Source: Euclidia mi
Taxonomy: Eukaryota > Arthropoda > Insecta > Lepidoptera > Erebidae
DNA length: 64,000 nt
Assembly: GCA_944739405.2 (NCBI GenBank)
Contig: OX123183.2
Span: 88,984,729 to 89,048,728, forward strand
Direction of reading: 5' to 3'
The notes beneath the pieces were generated by a model that had not been told where the DNA came from, did not search any database, and saw only the letters and a list, made by a program, of their open reading frames with translations. The position numbers and the translations under genes were made by a program. Within the stretch, counting starts at the first letter, position 1. Each line of letters begins with the position of its first letter. Below, one piece after another: positions 33,659 through 43,837 of the stretch.

Positions 33659-34865
33659 TCACGCTGGTACGATCACATGAGCGGGTGTTTCTTCGGTCTC
33701 CATGCAGCCCCTACATAGTGGGCTGTCCGTGACGCTGATATTGTAGATATGCTTGTTTAGTGGACGGTGGCCGGTTATTATGCCAGTCAGATGCTTGAGT
33801 GTTTTCCTGTTGGCGTGCAACAGTTTATGCGAGAGTCGTTTGTCTAATAGGGGAAAGGCATCTTTAGATTGCCTACACTCTTTTAACTCTGCCCACTCTT
33901 TTTCATGTTGTTGTAGGGTTCTCTCGCGTAACCACGTTTTTAGTTGGTTGAAAGGTATCGGAACAATTGGTTCGGGTCCCAGAGTTGTTGTGTCCGAACC
34001 TTTCCTTGCCAGTTGGTCTGCTGCGTCATTGCCCGTGGAGTCACTGTGTCCTCGTATCCACTGGAGCGTGACCCGATTCCTCGCTGCAGTTTTCTGCAGC
34101 TCTTGGTGGCACTCCATAATTAGGCCGCTGTTAAAGCAGTTGCCATCGAGAGCTTGTAGTACTGAGGCACTGTCTGAGATGATGAAATGAAATGAATGAA
34201 AACAATGTGAAACAGTTGCAGTTCCTTACAAAAATAAAATGTACCACCATTATATTTGTTTGAAAAGAGTGGCCATGAGTTTTATTGCTCGTTCTTTCTC
34301 GTGGTTCTACCTATTGCATTGCGAACGTGGCATTAAATGTAAATGTAGAATCATTAAGTAATAAACTCAAATTTTGACGTTCATAAGAGTTACTTTGTGG
34401 CCTAGATCAATAAATGATTTTGACTTTGACTTTGATGCGTATTGACAGGTTACTCACGTTTCTGGCCGCGATTGCCGTGGTCGCCCTTATGATCCCAACG
34501 CATTCAGCTTGGAAGATGGTGTTGAGTTTACCAAGCGATGTTGAGAGATTGATGTTCAAGTCATGGGAGAATACTCCGGCACCTGTCCCATACTTTGTTT
34601 TTGAGCCGTCTGTGTATACTCTAACTTCGTGTATACCAGAGCTATCCTTGTGCTCTTCTTGCAGTTGTATGCGGTATTTTTTGTCAAAGACAAAGGTTTT
34701 AGGTATGAGGTCGCATGTTGCATCTAGCATCGGGATCTCGTTAGTTAATGTCCTTTTCAGGCGTGCATGGGTTATTCGGTCGTCTCTTCTCCAAAGCCCG
34801 AACTTATCGAGCCGGATCGCGGTGGCATCTGCTTCCTGCTGAATGATGAGGTGCAGTGGTCGCAA
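33659..34865 (-). pseudogene. RNase H domain and C-terminus of I-like LINE
   Basis: Reading on the minus strand, 34865-34438 encodes the end of the polymerase region, then RNase H with VRVYTDGSKTKYGTGAG (first Asp) and IFQAECVGIIRA (Glu). After the inserted element, 34184-33659 continues with SDSASVLQALDG (second Asp) and QWIRGHSDSTGNDAADQLAR (His and last Asp). RNase H degrades the RNA strand of the RNA:DNA hybrid during cDNA synthesis. A C-terminal segment with CRGCMETEETPAHV looks like the cysteine/histidine motif found after RNase H in such LINEs. The frame is broken only by the insertion as far as I can see, but the 5' part of the element is missing. Confidence 0.85.
34185..34433 (+). 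mobile_element. LINE 3' end inserted in the RNase H gene
   Basis: A 249-bp insertion flanked by GATG (34181-34184 and 34434-34437). It ends GTGGCCTAGATCAATAAATGATTTTGACTTTGACTTT, a 3' end I recognise from a lepidopteran CR1/Jockey-type LINE or its SINE. It has no coding sequence. Confidence 0.75.
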
Positions 34866-35001
34866 GTCGAGAAGCCAGATAGGCCAGACTTATTGTCACA
34901 GGAAATAACGATCTGCCTTACTGCTCTTTTTCTGTGTCAAGAGAACACTATATACACGAATAAGCAGGTGCAGAAAATAAAGGTCTTCTAATTGCTTACA
35001 A

Positions 35002-35238
35002 TGTCCGTGTGGTGACGGATTAAGAATACGGAATGTCACCACCACATATCATCCCATGGGTGTCGTAAGATCCGACAGAGGGAGCATATTATGCAGAGAA
35101 CACCACTGTAAGAGAAGGAAAACTTGATACAAACCCTATACCAACCGGTTTGGCCAGCGTGGTACAGTAGGCCAATTCCTCCTTTCAAAGGAGAGGCCTA
35201 GTTCAGCAGTGGACAATTAAAGGCTGATGATGATGATG
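35002..35238 (+). mobile_element. Complete SINE with (TGA)n tail
   Basis: A 237-bp element flanked by a perfect 12-bp duplication AATTGCTTACAA (34990-35001 and 35239-35250). It starts TGTCCGTGTGGTGACGG, contains CCCATGGGTGTCGTAAGATC, and ends CAGCAGTGGACAATTAAAGGCTGATGATGATGA. The 3' end matches that of the RTE remnant at 16929. I see no clear A and B boxes. It is the cleanest reference copy for the two SINEs in the palindrome arms. Confidence 0.9.
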
Positions 35239-35250
35239 AATTGCTTACAA

Positions 35251-35736
35251 GCAATGAAGTTGAGCTTCTTCTCATGTGAAATAATATACATTTTTATTTA
35301 AGTAAGTAAATCAGCTTCACACCAAAATTTTAAAAAACCTATTCAAGACTCGACTGTAGAGCTTACACAATAATAATAAACGCTTACAGTCAGTAACTCG
35401 CTAGCATACCACGTGGTCAGATTTCAATTTCAAAGTGAGCATTTAATACGAAATGTTTCTGCTACTATTGCAATAGTAGTAGTTCATTTAAACTTATATC
35501 CGTTTTAAATTAAAGTGTATTATACTTTATATAAAGCGGTTTCTTCTCGCCAAGTTAATACTCTGTGCTATTCCGTTACCGCGATACTGCCTCGAGTCTT
35601 GGAGAAAATGAGGTTCAGATCGCCTATTAGTTAGAACTATTGTAATACGTAAGACCATGTGTAAGATAATACACCCATATATTGAAGTTGCCTTAGTCCA
35701 TATTATTTTATATTAAAGTACAACAGAATAATTAAA
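35251..35736. other. No gene recognised
   Basis: AT-rich flank between the SINE and the Gypsy element. Confidence 0.4.
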
Positions 35737-35743
35737 AGTAGTA

Positions 35744-36463
35744 TGTAACGGGTTCTGGTATTAAAACGCAGAAAAGGTTCTATGCGTTTATTTGCCGAGT
35801 ATTGCCTCGCTTCCTATGCCGACTATGACCGACCAACAACACGACACTGGCCTGAACACCAAGGGCTGCAGTCTCCCACGCTGTTCCTTCCGGTAGTGTG
35901 CAGGGCAGGTTGCTCGTAGGGCTGCGCGTAGCGGGCAGATCCTCGCAGGCCGTTAGTTCAGCTGGCAGGCGTTGACGGTCTGAGTGCGATGAGCAGGGCA
36001 AGCCAGACTCTTCGGCAGAAGTGACGCCGAAGGCGATGCAGGAAGTGTAGCGGTCTAGGTAGACTAGCCCGGAGCCTTAAGGTGGACCTGGAACCTGAAG
36101 GAAAGCAGCATTAGGAGAGCCACAACCAATAGAGTCAGGCAGGCGGCGTCAGCCGGCCTCAGCTAGCAGGTAGTGAGATGGGCAGTACGCTAACGCAGTA
36201 AATGTAGTAACCTACCCACAGCTGGGACCAGGATACACGTCTGAAGTAGTAGTAGTAGCACGTAGTTAGGCACGGTAACAATAATAAGCGGTGCCGGTCT
36301 CTCTGTCGGCCCCTATATATACTGGGCCCTCCATCAGAGTTTGTGTCGGCGCATAACCAAATATGGGCAAAACTCACGAGCGCGGACGATGGCCTTCTCT
36401 GATTGGCCGAGCGTATGGACGGTATTATGACGTACACTCGGTAGGTACCGGTCATACGCCACA
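35744..36463 (-). repeat. Gypsy 3' LTR
   Basis: A 720-bp LTR, TGTAACGGG..CGCCACA on the plus strand (TG..CA on either strand). On the minus strand it carries a TATATATAGGGGCC promoter-like stretch (plus 36312-36325), preceded by CCAATCAGAGAAGG, and AAATAAACGC near the far end as a polyadenylation signal. Both features are conserved in the inverted copy. Confidence 0.9.
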
Positions 36464-36609
36464 ATACCGCCCGCCTTAGGAGAGGATTTTACGTGGCTAA
36501 CAAGGAAAATCCGACTAGCTGCGTTAGTTCTATGAGTCCGCTACTGTCCAAGCTAAGACGGCATATAGAAAGAAAGAAGGGAAAGTCTTCTACGGTTTGT
36601 AACAAATAG

Positions 36610-39600
36610 TTAGGCACCATAGTGTATAAGTTTTAGGTCCTTTATGTGCCAAAACCCAATAGAATTTCCAGACGCGTCCGACAACTCGTAAACGAGAGGC
36701 GACTTTTTATTTATCACTGTGCACTTCACGAATTTAGGGGCTAGTTTCTTACAGAAGGACTTATCCTTGTCGCTCTGATAAAAAGTCCTTTTCCACACAG
36801 TGTCTCCCACATTAAACTCAGCTGGTTTACGGCGTAAATTATACGTTTGGGAATTCCTAGCATGAGCTTGAATGAGGAGTGCCTGAACTTTGTCAAATAT
36901 GCCTGATAAGTGACCTATGTTTTCTGCGTAATCGTCCCTAGGTATGTATACTATATCATCAGCGTCCGTGTCAACATAGTGTGAGCCGCATGGAACTAAT
37001 TCACGTCCATAGACTAAAAAACTAGGTGTATAGCCCGTGACTTCATTAACTGCAGTATTTAATGCAAACTGCACCTTAGGTAGGAGAGTGTCCCATAATC
37101 TCTGGTCATTTCCTACAAACGCCGCTAAGGTAGAACCAATGGTTTTATTATAGCGTGCGACCGTATTGACATGTGGGGAATATTTAGGAGTATAATGAAG
37201 ATTAGGGATTTTGTACTTGCGCAACATAGCTTTTAAAGTAGCACTGACAAACTGTTTACCATTGTCCAATATAATTGTAGATGGTATACCATGAACTAAA
37301 AATATTTTTCTTCCAAAATATTAGTTATTATTTCAGCAGTTGCGCGCCTGATAGGAAAAAGTAGACAGTATTTACTAAAACAACAAGTTACTACGAAGAT
37401 GTAGGCGTTTTGTTTTCTTGTGACGGGTAGAGGCCCCAACAAATCTACACTAATGGTTTGGAAGGGTCGTGAACACACTTTGGGTCGTCCCATGGTTCCC
37501 AATGGTGCATGGTTCTGATGTTTGTGCGCGATACAAGTGTCGCAAGAATTTGTGAACTTAACTACGTCATCGTGCATTTTGGGCCAATAGTAACGCAGTG
37601 CTAAGCGCTTGTAAGTTTTAAATATACCGAAATGCCCCGAAGTGGGTTCGGCATGGTTCTCTAATATGGCATTATTTCGATCAGAAGAAGGTAGTACTTC
37701 TTTTCATTCGAACTCCTTACGTAGCATACACCTAGATTTAATCAAAGGATACAATTTATTATTTTTAATAGAATAGTCTGGATAGTCATTAGGCGAAGAT
37801 AAACAACCATTGTAGGTGGCTGAATACCATTGATCAGTGTCAACATTAGGGTCATTCACGTTATTATTATTCGCGTTAATTATATTTACAGGTAGGGATC
37901 GTGATAATGCATCGGCTATAATATGATCTGCGCCGCGCCGATGCTTTATTTCGAAGTTAAAGGCTGACAGACGAGCCGACCACCGAGCTAATCTACCAGT
38001 CGGGTTGCTCAAGTTTAGGAACCATTTCAGTGCGGAATGTGCGTCAGTATACACAACAAACTTTAACCCGTTATCTAAATAACAGCGCCAATATTCGAGG
38101 GCTGTTAGAACTGCTAATGTCTCCCGTTTTGTTATACTGTAGTTTTGTTCCTGTGCATTTAGTAACCTACTCATGTAAGCGATAGGTAGTTCCACGCCAT
38201 CTATTTCTTGTGTAAGTAACCCACCGATGCCACTCGCATCTGTGTGAACTTGAAAAGGTTTCTCGTTATCGGGACACGATAATATTGGTGCGGAGCTTAA
38301 CAATTGTTTTAGTTTACAAAACAAGTCATCAGCTTCCACGACCACTGAAATGGTGCGGCTTTCTTACCGGTAGAAGTAAGTTTGTTCAAAGGACCGGCAA
38401 TAGTACTAAAATTAGGTATAAATCGCCGATACCATGATGCAATGCCTAAGAACCTTTTGACTTCTTTTTTATTCTTAGGCGTAGTATATTGAAGAATGGC
38501 TTCCACCTTACATGGGTCTACTTGTAATCCTTTAGAGTTTACTACGTAGCCCAAGTACTTCAATTCATCACGGAAGAATTTAGATTTATCTAAGTTTATT
38601 GTAAGGTTCGCCGATTTTAATTTTTCGTATACTTTATTTAATAGTGACACATGAGCATTAAAAGATGGCGATATAAGCACGATATCATCTAAGAAAACGA
38701 ATACAGAGTTTTCGAATTCAGGGCTGTTCGTAAACAAGTGATCCACCAAACGCTGTTGTGTCGCAGGCGCATTCGTTAAACCAAACGGCATAGTCACAAT
38801 TCTAAATGTTCCTCTAGTAGGCACATAGAACGCAGTCTTATCACGATCACATTCGCGAAGAGGCGTCTGCCAAAAGGACTTAGATAAGTCTATACTACTT
38901 AGATATCTAGCCTTCCTAAGATTGTCTAAAATTTCGGATACGTAAGGTAGTTTGTACGCGTCTTTTTTAGTAATAGAATTAAGTTTCCGACTATCTAAAC
39001 AAAACCTTAGTTTACCGTCCTTCTTAGGCGTTAGTAAAATCGGTGACGACCACGGACTTTCGCATTTTTCTACCACTCCCAATGCAAGCATTTCGTCTAA
39101 TTCGTCAATAATTATTTTTAATTTCGCCGGCGGTAACCTGGCGATTCTGCGCCGATACGCCAAAGATATTATATCTTTGGCGTATCGGCGCAGAATCGCC
39201 AGTGTCTATTGCATGTTCTATTAAGTGAGTTCGTCCTAAACCGGTTTTTTCAATAGAAATCGACTCGTATTGCTTTATAATTAACTTAGCCGTTCTTTGT
39301 TGTGACTCACTCAACTCACTAAAAGATTGCAATATGTTCGTGTTACTCGGCTTATTTTCACTTAACACACTACACGGCAGTGTTTTAGACATGCATACGG
39401 ATGCGATATGGTTAGGCAGTAATTTAAATAGTTTCCAGAAATCGATGCCTAAAATTAAATTACTTGTAACTTCTGGAATAATATAAGCTTTCAATAAGTG
39501 GGTTTGATTATTAAAAGTAGTGGGTAAGTTGATAAAACCGCGCGGCAACAAGATATTTCCATTCGCGGTCCGAATGGAATTAGTGTTGTGACACTGCTGT

Positions 39601-39869
39601 ATTTCTAACCCGGTTTTAGTAATTACCTCCAGATGGGAGTTGTTACCGAAAATTGTAATGGCTGAACCGGAATCGAGCAATCCACAAATAGGTAAACTGT
39701 TAATCGTTACGTTAACATAGGGCCGTAGGTCATTTTTAGGTTTATTATCCAGGATCGAGGCGACGGAATAACTAGAGAAATACACTTTTAGAGTGTTTAG
39801 CCAATTTCTCCAATCATCTTTGTCAAAATTGGTTGAATAGGTTGTAGAACCTAATTTAGATTTTGACAC
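36610..39869 (-). pseudogene. Gypsy pol: protease, RT, RNase H, integrase (degraded)
   Basis: Domains in order on the minus strand: aspartic protease with LLDSGSAITIFG and LILGIDF (39869-~39400); reverse transcriptase with SPWSSPILLTPKKDG, SIDLSKSFWQTPL and the catalytic VFLDDIVLI (39163-38309); RNase H with VHTDASGIGGLL and ADHIIADALSRSLP (38345-37704); integrase with an HHCC finger ending CDTCIAHK, SVDLLGPLP, and DNGKQF (~37690-36610). Breaks: the palindrome at 39138-39202 between protease and RT, a frameshift between RT and RNase H near 38330, an in-frame TGA near 37708 and a frameshift near 37285. The integrase position normally occupied by the third catalytic acidic residue reads NTVARYNK, with Ala where Glu is usual. 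It is non-functional as it stands. Confidence 0.9.
39138..39202. repeat. Perfect 65-bp palindrome inside pol
   Basis: A 32-bp arm (39138-39169, starting CTGGCGATTCTGCGCCG), one central T, and the exact reverse complement (39171-39202). It lies just between the protease and RT frames. The protease-side frame reads into the inverted copy and stops soon after, while the RT frame resumes beyond it. It looks like an inverted duplication of 32 bases of pol. Confidence 0.95.
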
Positions 39870-40100
39870 GCCCCGACCCTGACCAACTAGTTTTTTGGTT
39901 TTGTCGATTTACAGTTCGGGCAGTTAGGGAATGTCACATCCCTACGGCCGCACTTGAAGCAAATTGCGAACCGATCGCGTTTGCATTAATTCAAACTGTG
40001 ATCATTGATACGGCAGCGCGGGCAGTACTTGGACGTGACTAGAGCGACAGAGCTAGGTTTAGACTTAGGTTTGCTAGGTTCGTTGTTCTCAGTGTATTCG
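39870..40100 (-). pseudogene. Gypsy gag nucleocapsid remnant
   Basis: On the minus strand this stretch encodes a cysteine-rich segment, ICFKCGRRDVTFPNCPNC preceded by RYCPRCRINDH, which I take to be the zinc-knuckle part of Gag that binds the element RNA. An in-frame stop (TAA near 39988) interrupts it. It is cut off from the rest of gag by the inserted LINE end to its right. Confidence 0.6.
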
Positions 40101-40455
40101 GGTTTTATTTTATTTTTATTTTTTATTTTTATTAAATAGGTATAGTAACAGACTACAGATCAATACATACACCACAATATTCAGCTGGACACAATATTCA
40201 AATCTGAAGTCCACTTATAACTATACACATCATTTTTTAACATGATAGAGCTTATGCTATAAATAGAAATATAAAAAATACATATGCAATACTATGAACA
40301 AAACTTATAATAAAAACTAATAATAAAAAGAAATTGTAACATATGACAGTAGTCTAGTGATATGTATATCATTGTTTACACTCCTTAATTAAAAGACGTT
40401 TGAAGGTACACATTTTGTTATCAAAAATATCAAATCTAGAACATATCCCGGACGT
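40101..40455 (-). mobile_element. LINE 3' end inserted in gag
   Basis: AT-rich insert. On the minus strand its first part encodes a short C-terminal tail (RFDIFDNKMCTFKRLLIKECK) of a CR1/Jockey-like protein, followed by a 3' untranslated region ending in an ATTT-rich tail (40101-40135 on the plus strand). It separates the capsid and zinc-knuckle parts of gag. Exact junctions and target duplication are not resolved. Confidence 0.65.
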
Positions 40456-41613
40456 ACCCTCTATAGTAGCAACGGGATAATTATTGTAGGAATTATTACG
40501 CGCTCGGTTATTAGGTTTGTGACTGTAAGCTAGTTCTGGTGCCAACGTGTCGTTACTATAATACGGTTGGCGGAATTGAGAGTTCAAACATTTCATCCGT
40601 TCGTAGTTTAAACATAACGTCTGCAGTGTTGCTATACTGTCTATTGAAGATATTGACGGAGCTAGCACTAGCGAGTAGCATGGACGTATGTCATGCAATA
40701 GGATGTCTAACTTTTCGTGTTCGGACAATCGCTTTGTCGGTGACAGCCTAGCGGACAGCTGATTCATTATCGAGAGATAAATAATTATAGTTTCGGTAGC
40801 ACCTTGAGTACGTCGGCGGATTTCATTTAATAACCGGTAGTCATAATCGTACGGTGTGAAATCGTCTATTAATTTAGTGGTGAGTTCTTCCCATGTAGTA
40901 AAATATTCTTTTAGGCCGCGATATCAGTGAAGTGCGTTACCGGTGAATATTTCGGAGGCATATGATAAAATTTTAGTGGAAGGTAGATTACGCGCGTTTT
41001 GGAATTCGGTTACGCGTTATAGGAACGCTCGGACGCATCGTGTACCATCGTATTTTAGCTTAGACAGTTCGCTAACTCTCAAATGCTCGCAATGCAATAC
41101 TGGGGCTAACCCTGCCTGCATCGAGGTAGACGGCGCAGGTTGGACCTCTGCCACAGCATCAGCTGAGCGAACAGCTGATTGCTCAATGGCGGACAGCTCC
41201 GCCGAGAGCTTGTCGAACCGGCTACACAATTCGGTAATTCGTTTTGAATACGCCGTAGGACGTTCCATCCTACGGAGTCTGTGGAATATGTGGTTGTGCA
41301 GTGCGGTAGACCTCCTAGCTAGGTTCGCGTCGTAAGAAATGGTTAATAAATTCACTCGCTTGGCCAGCTCAGAGACGGCCTCGCTAGCGCCCTCGAAGTC
41401 CACCGCTATGGCTAGACCCGACTCCAAAATGTCATCATTTGGAATGGCTTCCAGTAATTTAGGGAGCTGCTTCCGCAGACCTAGGACAGAGGTAGCCGGC
41501 TCCTCACCTCTAATCGCGACCTCGTAAGCTGACTCGTTCTTATTTAAAAGGAAGTATTTTATGGGGTGTGAGCCCATTGTGTATGAATAACCGCGTAAGT
41601 ATAAACTACACAC
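40456..41613 (-). pseudogene. Gypsy gag, capsid part (degraded)
   Basis: Minus strand. The N-terminal part 41613-41017 (MGSHPIKYFLLNKNESAYEV, then a predicted coiled segment rich in E, L and R) runs into LSKLKYDGTRCVRAFL. A frameshift near 41025 follows, then EFQNARNLPSTKILSYASEI, an in-frame TGA near 40925 (TGG to TGA fits the context), KLIDDFTPYDYDYRLLNEIR, and then NQLSARLSPTKRLSEHEKLD at 40767. The pattern of a conserved capsid C-terminal domain before a zinc-knuckle region is typical of Ty3/Gypsy Gag. The protein would form the particle shell; this copy cannot make it. Confidence 0.8.
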
Positions 41614-41879
41614 TACACATAGTGCGCAAGCGTTCCGCCCTTACAAATGGCCTACTTTACGATTAGGCGTAAAAGTTCGACCGTTAGGACTAATTAGAAA
41701 AACGTTAGATTCAAATTTGCGAACTAGTACGTAGTAGGTAGTTACACAAAAAGGTAGATAATTAGTATAACAATAGGTACCGGTTCGCTGTAGCCGCACC
41801 TCTTCGCTTACAATGATGAAAACCTGCTAGAAGAGAACTCGAGCACGGAAAGCGAGACAATAACCCACGTAGGCGAAAC
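41614..41879 (-). other. Gypsy 5' leader
   Basis: Between the LTR fragment and gag. Directly after the LTR end on the minus strand the sequence is GTTTCGCCTACGTGGGTTAT. The usual TGG-starting primer binding site is not obvious at the first position, so the primer tRNA is not assigned. Confidence 0.5.
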
Positions 41880-42051
41880 TGTAGCGGGTTCTGGTATTAA
41901 AACGCAGAAAAGGTTCTATGCGTTTATTTGCCGAGTATTGCCTCGCTTCCTATGCCGAGTATGACCGACCAACAACACGACACTGGCCTGAACACTAAGG
42001 GCTGCAGACTCCCACGCTGTTCCTTCCGGTAGTGTGCAGGGCAGGTTGCTC
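41880..42051 (-). repeat. Gypsy LTR fragment in expected orientation
   Basis: TGTAGCGGG..GGCAGGTTGCTC, corresponding to 35744-~35914 of the other LTR. This is the LTR end adjoining the leader. It shares the variants GAGTATGACC and ACACTAAGG with the inverted LTR rather than with the left LTR. Confidence 0.9.
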
Positions 42052-42070
42052 CTACAACCTATTCAACCAA

Positions 42071-42748
42071 TCCATACGCTCGGCCAATCAGAGAAGGCCA
42101 TCGTCCGCGCTCGTGAGTTTTTCCCATATTTGGTTATGCGCCGACACAAACTCTGATGGAGGGCCCAGTATATATAGGGACCGACAGAGAGACCGGCACC
42201 GCTAATTATTGTTACCGTGCCTAACTACGTGCTACTACTACTACTTCAGACGTGTATCCTGGTCCCAGCTGTGGGTAGGTTACTACATTTACTGCGTTAG
42301 CGTACTGCCCATTTCTCTACTTGCTAGCTGAGGCCGGCTGACGCCGCCTGCCTGACTCTATTGGTTGTGGCTCTCCTAATGCTGCTTTCCTTCAGGTTCC
42401 AGGTCCACCTTAAGGCTCCGGGCTAGTCTACCTAGACCGCTACACTTCCTGCATCGCCTTCGGCGTCACCTCTGCCGAAGAGTCTGGCCTGCTCTGCTCA
42501 TCGCACTCAGACCGCCAAAGCCTGCCAGCTGAACTAACGGCCTGCGAGGATCCGCCCGCTACGCGCAGCCCTACGAGCAACCTGTCCAACCAACACTACC
42601 GGAAGGAACAGCGTGGGAGACTGCAGCCCTTAGTGTTCAGGCCAGTGTCGTGTTGTTGGTCGGTCATACTCGGCATAGGAAGCGAGGCAATACTCGACAA
42701 ATAAACGCATAGCACCTTTTCTGCGTTTTAATACCAGAACCCGTTACA
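42071..42748 (+). repeat. Inverted Gypsy LTR
   Basis: About 678 bp, the reverse of the left LTR from near its position 36419 outward to 35744, missing the first ~44 bp of the other end. It contains GTATATATAGGGACC and AAATAAACGC in mirrored positions, plus small indels relative to the left LTR. It ends CCCGTTACA at 42748, next to the AGTAGTA flank. Confidence 0.9.
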
Positions 42749-42755
42749 AGTAGTA

Positions 42756-43705
42756 AGTAAACCATGGCTAGTAATTCAAGAATTTTATAAGTAATATTCA
42801 ATTCATCTACTATATTTTTTACACTTTAAAGAAATCTTCAGCTATGATAAGCAGAATTGAGTAAAATAAAGATTGACTAAAAGTTTTCACAAACAGTATG
42901 GGCGGTTATAAAATGTCTTAATAAGTAACAAAGCAGTATTAAGAAGTACGGATTTTAATACAAATATTACTCTAAAATTTACATTATGTAAAGAATCTCA
43001 TTTCATAAACACTGTCATAAAGTAATGCGCTAAGTTATAGAAGTGTTTAAAACTTAAATTAAAAGTCTTACAAATTGCCGCGACCACAACATGGCGTGGT
43101 TATTAGTGCATAAATTCAGAGTGCAATATTAACTGATACCATATAAATACTTTAAGTATTTTCAGGAAAGTACTCTAAATGCTCTTTTTAATTAGTTATG
43201 CTGCACCGGGCGGCGAGGTATCTACTGCCTACTAGACCCGACAACGGCACGGGCACTTAAATTTCATTTACATGATAACTTGTAGAGTAGCAAATTTTTA
43301 AATCAATTTAAACGATAAATTTATTCCCAGTATATGTTTAGAAAAAATCTTTTTTAAAATAAGTAATTTTACAACAAATAGTCCGATATTGGTCAATGGC
43401 CGATAATCATTAGACTCTATAATTAAAAAAATCTTACAAGTCATTAAAGACCAAAAATGCGAGAAGTCTCCATGGCACCAACCAAAAACAGTTTCTGTGA
43501 CTGTGATACATATATTATTTAATGTTTATGGCAAAAACCAGTGAAAATATGAGGATCAGCATATAAATGATCTTATTGGCAAATCTACCAGGTCGTTACC
43601 TATGAAGTGCAATGTGCAGAACTTGTATGTGATGTGTGATCCAGTTTCTTGTGTTTTTGTACCTTTTTATCATTTTATAATAGACAATTTTATTTTATAA
43701 ATTAA
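42756..43705. other. No gene recognised
   Basis: AT-rich interval between the Gypsy element and the nuclease-type LINE. Nothing identified. Confidence 0.4.
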
Positions 43706-43837
43706 ATTATAAGTCAGCGCTGACGGGACGTAACGCCGGCACCTAGGCGACGTCCTGTCACCAGCTAAACGTCAGGTGTATGTAAATAAATAATTTGATA
43801 ATTTTTAAGATATAACTAAATTAATTATACAATATTT

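Larger units (their letters stand above)
33462..34878 (-). mobile_element. 5'-truncated I-like LINE with RNase H, interrupted
   Basis: A minus-strand element with a 14-bp perfect target duplication ATAGGCCAGACTTA (33448-33461 and 34879-34892). Its 3' tail is a (TAAC)n-type repeat (GTTAGTTAATTAGTTAGTT on the plus strand). An RNase H domain downstream of the polymerase plus a short-repeat tail fits the I clade. A second element (34185-34433) split it later, so the order of events is clear. Confidence 0.9.
35744..42748 (-). mobile_element. Ty3/Gypsy LTR retrotransposon with one inverted LTR
   Basis: The internal region reads gag then pol on the minus strand. The left LTR (35744-36463) is in the expected orientation. 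At the right, a ~170-bp LTR piece in the expected orientation (41880-42051) is followed by a 20-base patch of pol-leader sequence and then a nearly full LTR in the opposite orientation (42071-42748). Both outer ends are therefore the same LTR end (TGTAACGGG reading inward). The flanks are AGTAGTA on both sides (35737-35743 and 42749-42755), consistent with a 4-bp or longer target duplication. There is no room for an envelope gene: the pol frame ends about 150 bases before the left LTR. Confidence 0.9.

Noticed and set aside
33753..34190. 145-codon plus-strand frame
   Set aside because: Antisense shadow of the RNase H/C-terminal coding region of the I-like LINE.
36464..36609. Envelope gene downstream of Gypsy pol
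   Set aside because: Only about 150 bases lie between the pol stop and the LTR, so there is no space for an envelope frame.
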